The notes below the pieces were generated by a model. The model was not told the origin of the DNA and ran no database searches. It worked only from the letters and a program-made list of their open reading frames with translations. 64,000 nucleotides of DNA, taken from Rhodobacter sp. TJ_12 (lineage in GTDB: Bacteria > Pseudomonadota > Alphaproteobacteria > Rhodobacterales > Rhodobacteraceae). Every line of letters starts with the position of its first letter. The stretch's first letter is position 1. This document shows positions 37,923 to 46,738 of the stretch, piece by piece. The translations under genes were made by a program, and so were the position numbers. Location of the stretch: the NCBI RefSeq assembly GCF_020023995.1, contig NZ_NRRD01000007.1, positions 62,001 to 126,000 on the forward strand. Reading direction: 5' to 3'.

Positions 37923-38070
37923 CATCTTCTCCTGCGGCGGTCTGTCACGACCCGCCCGATAAGCCCCTGTTTGGCATGGGTCAAGGTGGGGCGAGATTCG
38001 CTGCGCTATGAAAGGGACAAGCGCCCTGCAATCTGGCGCGGCGCGGATACAGTCGAGGAGGATTCCCAAA

Positions 38071-39951
38071 ATGAAAGTCGTCTCCATCGTAGGCCCATCT
38101 CAGGCCGGCAAATCGACGCTGGCCGATGCCCTGGCGACCATTGAAGGCGGGAAGCCGCGCAAGCATGTCCTTTTCGGCGATGCCGCCGTGACCAAGTTTA
38201 AATTCATGGAGGAAGACTGGGCGATCTTGGATGCGCCCGGGGGCGCCGATCACCTGCCGCAACTGGCCCCGATGCTGGCGGCCTCTGACGCGGTGGTTTT
38301 GTGCGTGCCCGCCGATGCCGAGGCGGCGGTGCTGGTCGCACCCTATCTGCGGCTGGTGGAAGAGGCCGATCTGCCGACCTTTATCTTCATCAACAAAATC
38401 GACACCGCGCAGGACCGCACCAGTGAAATCGTGGCGGCGTTGCAGAATTACTGCCCGCATGGGATCGTGCTGCGTCAAATCCCGATCCGGGAAAACGGGC
38501 AAGTGATCGGCGCCGTCGATCTGATTTCCGAACGCGCTTGGGAATATCACGATCATGCGCGCTCGTCGCTGATGGAATTGCCCGCCTCGGTCATGGACCG
38601 CGAAGCAGAGGCGCGGACCGAATTGCTGGAACATCTGGCCGATTTCGACGAAGTGCTGCTGACGGAACTGATCGAAGATCAGGCCCCGATGACCGATGAA
38701 GTCTATGAGGTGTCGACCAAAGTCTTGCAGCATCACGATCTTTTGCCCGCGCTTTTGGGCTCGGCGAGCCACGGCAATGGCATGATGCGGCTGATGAAAA
38801 GCCTGCGCCATGAAGTGCCGGGGGTTGAGGAAACCGCCGCGCGGGTGGGGGCTTTGGCCGTGGGTGCGCTGGCCGATAACGTCAAACACCTTGGCAAAAC
38901 CGTGCTGGTGCGGGCTTTGGGCGAAGGCGTTGCTCCGGGTGCAAAACTTGCGGGGGCGAATATCGGCTCGATCACCGATATTGATGCCAAAACGCAAATC
39001 GGCGCCTTGGCACCCGGTGAAATCGGCCTGACCGTGAAGACCGATCACCTGTCTTTGGGCGCGCCGCTTTACACCACCGAAGGCAGCTTGGAAAATCTGC
39101 CGTGGATGGCCTGCCATGCGGCGAACCATGCGCTGTTGATTGAGCCCGAAAACGAGCGCGATGAAACCCGGTTGGCCGCCGCTTTGCCCAAGATTATGGA
39201 AATCGATCCGGGGCTTGCGCTGCAAACCGACCCAATCACCGGCAAAACGCTTTTGGGCACGCAAGGCCCGCTGCATCTGCGCCGGGTGCTTGAAAAGCTT
39301 GACGGCGATTTTGGCATCAAGGCGGTGACCGCGCCGCAAGGCACAGCGCTTTGCGAAACCATCACAGGCCCCGGGCAGAACCACTACCGCCATCGCAAGC
39401 AATCAGGCGGTGCGGGGCAATTTGCCGATGTGGTGATTGAGGTCAAACCTTTGGGCCGGGGCGAGGGCTTCCAGTTCACCGAAACGGTCAAAGGGGGCGC
39501 GGTGCCGCGCAATTATATCCCCTCGGTCGAGGCGGGCGCGCGTGACGCGCTCGCGGCAGGGCCGAAGGGGCATCCGGTCGTGGACCTTGCGGTAAACCTG
39601 TCCGATGGCAAGCACCATGCGGTGGACAGTTCCGACCATGCCTTCCGCACGGCGGGCAAAATGGCGCTGCGCGAGGTGCTGAGCACGGTCGGCACGGTCG
39701 TCTTGCAGCCGGTGTGCAAAGTCACGATCTCGGTGCCCTCGGTCTATTCTGGCGGGCTGTCGCCGCTGGTCTCTGGTCTCAAAGGGCAGGTGCTTGGCTT
39801 TGAAGCCGATCCGGGGGCCAAGGGCTGGGATCTGTTCGAGGCGCTGATGCCCGCCTCTTCATTGACCGAGCTTTTCCAAAGCCTTGGCGGGGCAACGCGG
39901 GGCACGGCCAGCTTCACCGCGATGCTTGATCACTACGAAGAGCAGTATTGA
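38071..39951 (+). CDS. EF-G-like protein with degenerate GTPase domain
   Basis: 626 aa, somewhat shorter than EF-G (about 690-700). Walker A GPSQAGKST is at 8-16 and NKID at 108-111, but only about 38 residues separate G1 from the G3 motif, which reads DAPGG (54-58) instead of DTPGH: switch I with RGIT is missing and the catalytic His is Gly. Domains II-V are recognisable (HRKQSGGAGQFADVVIEVKP, PVCKVTISVPSVYSGGLSPL). It may bind the ribosome without classical translocation. ATG at 38071 with GAGGAG upstream; own terminator follows. Divergent from metZ. Confidence 0.85.
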   Translation: MKVVSIVGPSQAGKSTLADALATIEGGKPRKHVLFGDAAVTKFKFMEEDWAILDAPGGADHLPQLAPMLAASDAVVLCVPADAEAAVLVAPYLRLVEEADLPTFIFINKIDTAQDRTSEIVAALQNYCPHGIVLRQIPIRENGQVIGAVDLISERAWEYHDHARSSLMELPASVMDREAEARTELLEHLADFDEVLLTELIEDQAPMTDEVYEVSTKVLQHHDLLPALLGSASHGNGMMRLMKSLRHEVPGVEETAARVGALAVGALADNVKHLGKTVLVRALGEGVAPGAKLAGANIGSITDIDAKTQIGALAPGEIGLTVKTDHLSLGAPLYTTEGSLENLPWMACHAANHALLIEPENERDETRLAAALPKIMEIDPGLALQTDPITGKTLLGTQGPLHLRRVLEKLDGDFGIKAVTAPQGTALCETITGPGQNHYRHRKQSGGAGQFADVVIEVKPLGRGEGFQFTETVKGGAVPRNYIPSVEAGARDALAAGPKGHPVVDLAVNLSDGKHHAVDSSDHAFRTAGKMALREVLSTVGTVVLQPVCKVTISVPSVYSGGLSPLVSGLKGQVLGFEADPGAKGWDLFEALMPASSLTELFQSLGGATRGTASFTAMLDHYEEQY

Positions 39952-39998
39952 AGACCGGCTTCGGGGCGCCAGCATGGGCGCGCACCGGGGCCAAAGCG

Positions 39999-40029
39999 GG
40001 GCGGTTCGCAAGAGCCGCCCTTTGCTTTT
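39999..40029 (+). terminator. Terminator of the EF-G-like gene
   Basis: GGGCGGTTC (39999-40007), GCAA loop, GAGCCGCCC (40012-40020) with one G-T pair, then TTTGCTTTT. Confidence 0.85.
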
Positions 40030-40046
40030 GGCGCGATCTTTGGGGA

Positions 40047-40544
40047 TTAGCGGCTGATCGCGCGTTGGTTTGCGGCACCGATCACCACGATCTTGCGCAC
40101 GCCCGCCAATTTTACGCTGTTGATGAAGGCTGCCGCGGTGACCTCGCGCGATTCGGGGCGGCCACTGCGCTGGCTGGCCGGGCTGCCGGGATTGGGCCAC
40201 GCCACGACGAAGCGATAGGTCATCACACCGTCAACCGGCACACCGTCATTTTCAGCCAGCAGATCGGCGCCCCACCAGCCTTGGGTCGGCGGCAGGCCCG
40301 TTGCCGCCACGATCGCGCCGCCTTGGCTGCGCGTGACCTCCAGTTTCGTCACGCTTGCCACCAATTCGCGCGGATCATCGGCAATCTCGGGATAGCCTTC
40401 CTTGGGAGCCAGCGTTGTCGCCACCTCCTCTTTCTGGAACCAGTTCCACGGATTGATCCGGCTTTCGCGCCAGCCACAGGCCGACAGGGCAAGCGCGCTG
40501 GCCAGCAGCAGGGCAAGGGGCGCGGAACGGCGGATGAGGGTCAT
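40047..40544 (-). CDS. Small lipoprotein of unknown function
   Basis: 165 aa from the ATG at 40544. The signal peptide ends with LSAC (lipobox, Cys23). The mature part starts GWRESRINPWNWFQKEE and contains LVASVTKLEVTRSQGGAIVAA and VTYRF-like beta strands, with AAFINSVKLAGVRKIVVIGAAN at the C-terminus. No family name recognised beyond a Rhodobacteraceae lipoprotein. Convergent with the EF-G-like gene; divergent from sufE with 137 bases between starts. Confidence 0.75.
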   Translation of the reverse strand: MTLIRRSAPLALLLASALALSACGWRESRINPWNWFQKEEVATTLAPKEGYPEIADDPRELVASVTKLEVTRSQGGAIVAATGLPPTQGWWGADLLAENDGVPVDGVMTYRFVVAWPNPGSPASQRSGRPESREVTAAAFINSVKLAGVRKIVVIGAANQRAISR

Positions 40545-40681
40545 GGGCACTCCGGTCGTGCGGCTTGGGGTTGTCTCTGGGTAGCTTATTGCGCGCGCTT
40601 TGAAAAGCGGCACATGGCGCACTGGACGGCTGGGCCTGTGCAGGCTACCCATGTTGCACCGCAGCAAGACCGGAGAGAGCC

Positions 40682-41110
40682 ATGGCCAGCCCCGCCTTCG
40701 AAGAGATCGCCGAAACCTTTGACTTCCTTGACGATTGGGAAGACCGCTACCGCCATGTGATCGAAATGGGCAAGGCGTTGCCGCCGCTGGATGACGCGCT
40801 GAAGGTGCCCGCAACCAAGGTTGAAGGCTGCGCAAGCCAAGTCTGGCTGATGCCGCGGATCGATGGCACCGGGCCGCAGGCCGTGTTCGATTTTGAGGGC
40901 GCGTCGGACGCGATGATCGTGCAAGGGCTGATCGCGTTGCTGCATGCGCTTTATTCGGGCCTGACGGTGACCGAGGTGGGTGCGGTGGATGCCAAGGCGG
41001 AAATGGGTCGGCTGGGGCTTGATGCGCATTTGAGCGCGCAACGCTCCAACGGTTTGGCCGCGATGGTCGAGCGGATCCGCAAACTGGCCGCCGAGGTCGC
41101 CGCCGCCTAA
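40682..41110 (+). CDS. sufE: SufE-type cysteine desulfuration protein
   Basis: 142 aa, family length. SufE takes the persulfide sulfur from SufS and passes it to the SufBCD scaffold in Fe-S cluster assembly. The acceptor Cys50 is in KVEGCASQVWL, preceded by DWEDRYRHVIEMGK. GGAGAGAG precedes the ATG. No suf operon is adjacent, so it is a dispersed sufE. Confidence 0.92.
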   Translation: MASPAFEEIAETFDFLDDWEDRYRHVIEMGKALPPLDDALKVPATKVEGCASQVWLMPRIDGTGPQAVFDFEGASDAMIVQGLIALLHALYSGLTVTEVGAVDAKAEMGRLGLDAHLSAQRSNGLAAMVERIRKLAAEVAAA

Positions 41111-41200
41111 CCACCCCTGCGTTGATGCACAAAAGCTGCGCATGCCGAAAGCCTTGCGCATCTGCGCCGAGCCATTAGCTTGTGCGCAAAGGAGCATGTC

Positions 41201-41971
41201 ATGGCAAGCGCAGCACATCGCCCGGTCGTCGGGATCATTGGCAACCGCGGTCTTTTGAACGACCACTACCCGATCCATGAGGGCGGGCAGATGAATTCCT
41301 GTGCGGTGGCGAATGTGTCCAATTGCATTCCGCTCTTGATCCCCGCCGACCCCGAGATGGTCAGTGTTGAAGAGTTGATGCAGGTCTGCGACGGGTTTTT
41401 GTTCACCGGCGGGCGTCCCAACATCCACCCCGAGGAATATGGCGAAGAACCGACCGAGAAACACGGCGCTTTCGACCGCGCGCGCGACGCGATCACGCTG
41501 CCCTTGGTGCGCGCCTGTGTCGAACGCGGTCAGCCGTTCTTTGGGATCTGTCGTGGCTTTCAAGAGGTCAACGTGGCCATGGGCGGCACGCTGCACCCTG
41601 AAATTCGCGAATTGCCGGGCCGGATGAACCATCGCATGCCGCCCGAAGGCACGTTGGAAGAGGCTTTCGCCTTGCGTCACAAGGTTTTTCTGGAGCCGGG
41701 CGGAAAGTTTGCGCAGCTTTTCGGGGCCGATGAGGTATTGACCAACACCTTGCACGGGCAGGGAATTTGCCAGCCCGGGCCGCGCATCGTGATCGAGGGC
41801 CGCGCCGAAGATGGCACGCCAGAGGCGATCTATGTCGATGACGCGCCGGGCTTTGCGCTCGCGGTGCAATGGCATCCGGAATGGAATGCATCGCAAGACC
41901 CGGTGTCGCGGCCGTTGTTTGAAGCTTTTGGCGATGCGGTGCGGGCTTGGGCGGCCGCGAAACGCGGCTAA
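41201..41971 (+). CDS. Class I glutamine amidotransferase-like hydrolase (PuuD/peptidase C26)
   Basis: 256 aa from the ATG at 41201 (AAGGAG 7 bases upstream; an ATG at 41180 lacks one). The nucleophile is in FFGICRGFQEVNVAMGG and the catalytic His-x-Glu in AVQWHPEW, as in gamma-glutamyl-gamma-aminobutyrate hydrolases of polyamine breakdown. FTGGRPNIHPEEYGEEP is typical of that group. Whether the substrate is gamma-Glu-GABA or another gamma-glutamyl amide is open, since no other puu genes are nearby. Confidence 0.88.
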   Translation: MASAAHRPVVGIIGNRGLLNDHYPIHEGGQMNSCAVANVSNCIPLLIPADPEMVSVEELMQVCDGFLFTGGRPNIHPEEYGEEPTEKHGAFDRARDAITLPLVRACVERGQPFFGICRGFQEVNVAMGGTLHPEIRELPGRMNHRMPPEGTLEEAFALRHKVFLEPGGKFAQLFGADEVLTNTLHGQGICQPGPRIVIEGRAEDGTPEAIYVDDAPGFALAVQWHPEWNASQDPVSRPLFEAFGDAVRAWAAAKRG

Positions 41972-41975
41972 ACGC

Positions 41976-42809
41976 TCATGTCAGGTATTTCGTGGCTTCC
42001 TTGCGGGCAAAGGGCTTGAGCCTGTCGCCATGGGCGGCCAGCCAGTCGCGCACCGCTTGCGCATCATGTTTGGACAATTCGCGCAGCCACCAGCCGATGG
42101 CCTTTTGAAGAAACCAGTCCCGTTCGGGGGCAAGCGTTTCACACCACCCCAGAACGCGGGCGCGGATCGCCTGCTCTTCCGCGCTTGGATTGTTCGATTT
42201 GGTAAAGGGCAATGTGATGACGAGCGCAGCGCGCCGGGTCCACATGTTCGAATTCTGCAACCAGCCTTCAACGTGATCGATCCGCTCCGGCACGGCCAGA
42301 AGCCGCCGACCCCCGGCATTACAGGCATGATCGGCCACCGCCCAACCCTGAAAATCCGGCGCCCAGCTTGCGATCAGATCCCACACCGCATCGTCAGGGC
42401 GGATGCGCGCTTGGGTCAGCAGTTTCGTGGCGGCAATCATCGCCTCATGCACATCCGACCGCCACAGCCCTTCGGCCAGCGCGATCCGTTCGTCGAGCGT
42501 GCATTGCGCACGCCACAGCCGCGCCATGTCTTCGATCAGCGGAACGGTGATCCCCAGATAGCGCCGGTCGATCTTGTGATAGGCGGCGGCCCCCGCTGCC
42601 CGTTCCGCGTCACCGCAGCTTTCCAGCGTCGCGAGGGCTTCCTCGACACTTGGCGGCGGGCCAAGGTCTTCCTCCTCGGCCTCCGCATATTGCGTATATT
42701 CTGCATCAGAGGCCGCATAGGCGGCAGCTTCGGCGGCCAGCCGTGCCTCTTCTTCGGTCATCGGGCGGTCTTCGGCCACGATCACCCGGCTGCGGCGCTT
42801 GCGGCCCAT
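41976..42809 (-). CDS. AlkD-like DNA alkylation repair protein
   Basis: 277 aa. After a basic N-terminus (MGRKRRSRV) and an acidic stretch, residues 70-277 form HEAT-like helical repeats with QNSNMWTRRAALVITLPF and the family C-terminus FLQKAIGWWLRELSKHDAQ. AlkD excises alkylated bases by gripping DNA without base flipping. The ATG at 42809 shares one base with the glmS stop (TAATG), so it is coupled to glmS. Substrate unproven. Confidence 0.85.
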   Translation of the reverse strand: MGRKRRSRVIVAEDRPMTEEEARLAAEAAAYAASDAEYTQYAEAEEEDLGPPPSVEEALATLESCGDAERAAGAAAYHKIDRRYLGITVPLIEDMARLWRAQCTLDERIALAEGLWRSDVHEAMIAATKLLTQARIRPDDAVWDLIASWAPDFQGWAVADHACNAGGRRLLAVPERIDHVEGWLQNSNMWTRRAALVITLPFTKSNNPSAEEQAIRARVLGWCETLAPERDWFLQKAIGWWLRELSKHDAQAVRDWLAAHGDRLKPFARKEATKYLT

Positions 42810-44623
42810 TATTCCACCGTCACCGATTTGGCGAGATTGCGCGGCTGGTCCACGTCGGTCCCCTTGGCGATGGCTGTGTGATAGGCCAGCAGTTGCGCGG
42901 GCAGCGCATAAAGGATCGGCGCAAAGGGCTCGGCCACTTCGGGCAGGCGCAGATGCGCCCATGTGCCCTCTGCCGCGCTGTTGACGCCTTTGCCATCGGT
43001 CACCAAAAGCACCTTGCCGTGGCGCGCCATAACCTCTTGCATGTTTGACACGGTCTTGTCGAACAGCCGGTCATGCGGGGCGAGCACGATCACCGGCACC
43101 GTGCGGTCAATCAGCGCGATGGGACCGTGTTTCAATTCGCCCGACGCATAGCCCTCGGCATGGATGTAGCTGATTTCCTTGAGTTTCAGCGCCCCTTCCA
43201 AGGCCAGCGGATACATCGGCCCGCGCCCAAGGAACAAAATATCCTGCGCCTCGGCCAATTGTCCGGCGAGCTTGGCGATCTCGTCCGAGGTGGCCAGAGC
43301 GGCATTCATCAGGCCGGGCAGGGCGCGCAATGTATCAAGATGCGCCCCAAATTCTGCCGATGTCAGCTTACCCCGGTCGCGCCCGGCCTTCAGGGCCATT
43401 ACGGCAAGCGCAAGCAATTGACAGGTAAACGCTTTTGTCGAGGCGACGCCGACCTCGACCCCCGCAAGGATCGGCAATGCCACGTCGGCTTCGCGCGCGA
43501 TCGACGATGTGGCGACATTGACCACCGCCACTGTCTTGTCGACCTTGCCCGCACAATAGCGCAGCGCGGCCAGCGTATCGGCGGTTTCGCCCGATTGGCT
43601 GACGAACAGCGCAAAGCTGGCCTTGGGCAGCGGCGGTTCGCGGTAGCGAAACTCCGAGGCGACATCGATTTCACAGGGCAGGCCGGCCAAGCTTTCAAAC
43701 CAGTATTTCGCCACCGAACAGGCGTAGAAGGCCGTACCACAGGCCACCAGCGTCAACCGCTCAATGTTGGAAAAGTCTAAGTCTTGGGGCAGATTCACGC
43801 CGTCTGCCGTTAGATAATGTCGCAAAGCGTCACCCAAGACCACGGGTTGCTCGGCGATTTCCTTGGCCATGAAATGCTTGTAGCCCGCCTTTTCCACCTG
43901 CGTGGCGCTGCTGTTGACCACGGTTTGCTCGCGCTGCACGACCACGCCGTCATGGTCAAAAATCGCGACGCCCGCGCGGGTGACAAAGGCGTAATCGCCT
44001 TCCTCAAGATAAGTGATCCGGTCAGTGAAGGGGGCAAGCGCAATCGCATCCGAGCCCACAAACATTTCGCCTTCGCCATGGCCGATGGCGAGCGGCGAGC
44101 CTTTGCGCGCCGCGATCATCAGATCGTCTTGCCCCTCAAACAGCCACAAAAGCGCAAAGGCCCCCTCAAGCTTGTTCAAGGTGGCAATCGCCGCCGCATG
44201 CGGGTCCATGCCGCGATCCATATGCAGCCGCGTCAAAAGCGCCACGGTTTCGGTATCGGTCTGGGTTTCGGGGGTGATGCCTGCCCCAGCCAGTTCGGCG
44301 CGCAAGTCGCGGAAATTCTCGATGATCCCGTTATGCACCACCGCCACCGGGCCCGAACGATGCGGATGCGCATTGCCGGTGGTGGCGGCGCCGTGGGTCG
44401 CCCAGCGGGTGTGGCCAATGCCAATCCGGCCCGCAAGCGGTTCATGCACCAAAAGGTCGGACAGGCTGGCCAGTTTGCCCACCGCGCGACGCCGGTCCAG
44501 CCGGCCCGCGTTCACCGTGGCGATGCCTGCGCTGTCATAGCCGCGATATTCAAGCCGCTTGAGGGCTTCGACCAACAGCGGGGCGACTTCGTGCTTGCCC
44601 AAAATGCCAATGATGCCGCACAT
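42809..44623 (-). CDS. glmS: Glucosamine-6-phosphate synthase
   Basis: 604 aa. It makes glucosamine 6-phosphate from fructose 6-phosphate and glutamine, the entry to peptidoglycan and LPS sugars. Cys2 of MCGIIGILG is the N-terminal glutaminase nucleophile; the two SIS isomerase domains occupy the C-terminal 330 residues (SQSGETADTLAALRY, ASTKAFTCQ), ending PRNLAKSVTVE. Its ATG directly follows the glmU stop without a gap (TAAATG). No glmS ribozyme is expected or seen. Confidence 0.97.
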   Translation of the reverse strand: MCGIIGILGKHEVAPLLVEALKRLEYRGYDSAGIATVNAGRLDRRRAVGKLASLSDLLVHEPLAGRIGIGHTRWATHGAATTGNAHPHRSGPVAVVHNGIIENFRDLRAELAGAGITPETQTDTETVALLTRLHMDRGMDPHAAAIATLNKLEGAFALLWLFEGQDDLMIAARKGSPLAIGHGEGEMFVGSDAIALAPFTDRITYLEEGDYAFVTRAGVAIFDHDGVVVQREQTVVNSSATQVEKAGYKHFMAKEIAEQPVVLGDALRHYLTADGVNLPQDLDFSNIERLTLVACGTAFYACSVAKYWFESLAGLPCEIDVASEFRYREPPLPKASFALFVSQSGETADTLAALRYCAGKVDKTVAVVNVATSSIAREADVALPILAGVEVGVASTKAFTCQLLALAVMALKAGRDRGKLTSAEFGAHLDTLRALPGLMNAALATSDEIAKLAGQLAEAQDILFLGRGPMYPLALEGALKLKEISYIHAEGYASGELKHGPIALIDRTVPVIVLAPHDRLFDKTVSNMQEVMARHGKVLLVTDGKGVNSAAEGTWAHLRLPEVAEPFAPILYALPAQLLAYHTAIAKGTDVDQPRNLAKSVTVE

Positions 44624-45970
44624 TTACGCCCCCTTACCCTGCGCGGCCTTTTTCGCGCGCAACATCTCGAACAGTTTCGTGGCCAGACCGGGTTTGGTCA
44701 CTTGTTTCGCGCGACCAAGTGCCAAAGCCCCAGCAGGCACATCTTCGGTGATGGTCGAGCCGGACCCCGTCAGCGCGCCATCGCCCACCGTCACCGGCGC
44801 GACCAGCATCGTGTCAGAGCCGATGAACGCATTGGCGCCAATCACGGTGCGATGCTTGGACACCCCGTCATAATTGCACGTCACCGTGCCCGCACCGATA
44901 TTCGTGCGCTCGCCCACAACGGCATCGCCCAGATAGCTCAGATGCCCCGCTTTCACGCCCTCGCCAAGGGCGGCGTTTTTTAACTCGACGAAATTGCCGA
45001 TATGCACATCTTCGGCCAGTTCGGTGCCACCGCGCAGTCGCGCGAAGGGGCCGATCGTCGAGCCGCGCGAAATATGGCAATCTGCCAAATGGCAAAAGGC
45101 TTCGATCCGCGCGCCGCTTTCAACCGTCACGCCGGGGCCAAAGACAAGGTTCGGGCCCAGCACGACATCGCGCCCGATCCATGTATCCAGCGCGAAATAA
45201 ACCGTTGCCGGGTCGACCATGGTGACGCCGTTTTCCAACGCCTCGGCGCGGGCGCGGGCCTGAAACAGGCTTTCGGCGCGGGCCAGTTCGGCGCGCGTAT
45301 TGATGCCCAAAGTCTCTTCTTCCGCGCAGCGCACAACCTCGGCGACATAGCCTTTTTCGCGTGCCCCCGCGATGATGTCAGTCAAATAGTATTCGCCCGC
45401 CGCATTGTCGTTTTTCAATTCGCGCACCAAAAGCGCCAGCAACGAGGCATCGCAGCAGATCACCCCGGAATTGCACAAGGTGATCGCGCGTTCCGCCTCG
45501 GTCGCATCTTTGTATTCGACGATGCGTTCAAGCCGGTCTCCTGTGGCCACCAACCGCCCATAGCGGCCCGGATCGGCGGCTTCAAAGCCCAGCACCACCA
45601 CATCGGCGGTGCTTTCGGTCAGCGCCTCAAGCGTTTCGGGGCGAATGAAAGGCGTGTCGCCGTAAAGCACCACCACCTTGCCCTCAAAGCTTGGGATCTG
45701 CAAAAGCGCTTGGGCGACCGCATGGCCGGTGCCCAATTGCTCGGGCTGATAGGCGATTTCCGCCTCGGGGTCGAATTTGGCGACCGCCTTCGCCACCGCT
45801 TCGGCCCCATGGCCAACCACCACCACCGATTTTTCGGGTGCCAGCCGCCCGCCCGCCGCCAAAGCATGCGCCACCAGCGGCGCGCCGCCAATCTGATGCA
45901 ATACCTTGGGAAGGTCGGAATTCATGCGGGTGCCTTGGCCCGCGGCCAAGACGACAAGCGCAACTGCCAT
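44624..45970 (-). CDS. glmU: Bifunctional GlmU (uridyltransferase/acetyltransferase)
   Basis: 448 aa. It acetylates glucosamine 1-phosphate and makes UDP-GlcNAc. N-terminal pyrophosphorylase with LAAGQGTRMNSDLPKVLHQI at 7-26 and GTGHAVAQALL; C-terminal left-handed beta-helix of hexapeptides with SYLGDAVVGERTNIGAG and NYDGVSKHRT. ATG at 45970 with AAGGGA 5 bases upstream. First gene of glmU-glmS-alkD-like; divergent from gph. Confidence 0.96.
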   Translation of the reverse strand: MAVALVVLAAGQGTRMNSDLPKVLHQIGGAPLVAHALAAGGRLAPEKSVVVVGHGAEAVAKAVAKFDPEAEIAYQPEQLGTGHAVAQALLQIPSFEGKVVVLYGDTPFIRPETLEALTESTADVVVLGFEAADPGRYGRLVATGDRLERIVEYKDATEAERAITLCNSGVICCDASLLALLVRELKNDNAAGEYYLTDIIAGAREKGYVAEVVRCAEEETLGINTRAELARAESLFQARARAEALENGVTMVDPATVYFALDTWIGRDVVLGPNLVFGPGVTVESGARIEAFCHLADCHISRGSTIGPFARLRGGTELAEDVHIGNFVELKNAALGEGVKAGHLSYLGDAVVGERTNIGAGTVTCNYDGVSKHRTVIGANAFIGSDTMLVAPVTVGDGALTGSGSTITEDVPAGALALGRAKQVTKPGLATKLFEMLRAKKAAQGKGA

Positions 45971-46063
45971 GAGGATCCCTTTTCTTCTGCTCTGGCCTGT
46001 TTTACCGATACCATATCTCCTCGCAAGAGGGCGGGGATCACACAATCTTTCGGGGGCGTAACA

Positions 46064-46738
46064 GTGGCGACGGTGGTTTTCGATCTGGATGGCACGCTTG
46101 TGGATACTGCGGCCGATCTTGTGGCGGCGGCGAATGCCTGCTTCGCCGCGCGCGGCATGGGCACGCCGCTCGACCCGATAGCGGATGCGAAAACCGCCTT
46201 TCATGGGGGCCGGGCGATGCTGGCGTTGGGCCACGCGCGCCATGGCACCGCCGATGCCGCGAGCCTGATCGAAGAGGATTACCTGCGCCTGTTGGCCCAT
46301 TACGCCGATCATATTTGCGTGCATTCAAGGCTTTATCCGGGCGCGGCGGGGGCGGTGGCCACGTTGCGCAGCGCGGGGTATCGCACCGCGATCTGCACCA
46401 ACAAGCCAGAGGTGCTGGCGCGGGATCTGATTGATGAACTGGGCGTGGCCAGCCTCTTTGATGCCTTGATCGGGGCCGATACGTTGCCCACCCGCAAGCC
46501 CGATCCCGCGCCGTATCACGCGGCGGTGGCGCGTGCGGGGGGGGTGGTGGCGCGTTCGCTGTTGATTGGCGATACCGAAACCGACCGCGAGACCGCGCGC
46601 GCCGTGGGGGTGCCCTGCGTGTTGGTGGGCTTTGGTCCTGAAGGGGGGGCGATTTCTCGGCTGGCCCCCGAAGCGATGCTGGACAGCTATGCCGATCTGT
46701 CGGGCGTGATGGCACGGCTTTTGCCTTTGCATGGCTGA
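46064..46738 (+). CDS. gph: Phosphoglycolate phosphatase-like HAD hydrolase
   Basis: 224 aa if it starts at the GTG at 46064; no suitable ATG precedes the catalytic motif. HAD motif I VFDLDGTLVDTAADL (nucleophile Asp) is at the N-terminus, motif II ICTNKPE, and motif IV GDTETDRETARAVG near residue 170. It probably removes phosphate from 2-phosphoglycolate, though HAD substrates are hard to predict. Stop overlaps the MFS start by 8 bases. Confidence 0.88.
   Translation: MATVVFDLDGTLVDTAADLVAAANACFAARGMGTPLDPIADAKTAFHGGRAMLALGHARHGTADAASLIEEDYLRLLAHYADHICVHSRLYPGAAGAVATLRSAGYRTAICTNKPEVLARDLIDELGVASLFDALIGADTLPTRKPDPAPYHAAVARAGGVVARSLLIGDTETDRETARAVGVPCVLVGFGPEGGAISRLAPEAMLDSYADLSGVMARLLPLHG

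Noticed and set aside
37923-38070. SAM riboswitch in the metZ leader
   Set aside because: No match to the SAM-II or SAM/SAH consensus could be traced; only a short hairpin before the ribosome-binding site is seen.
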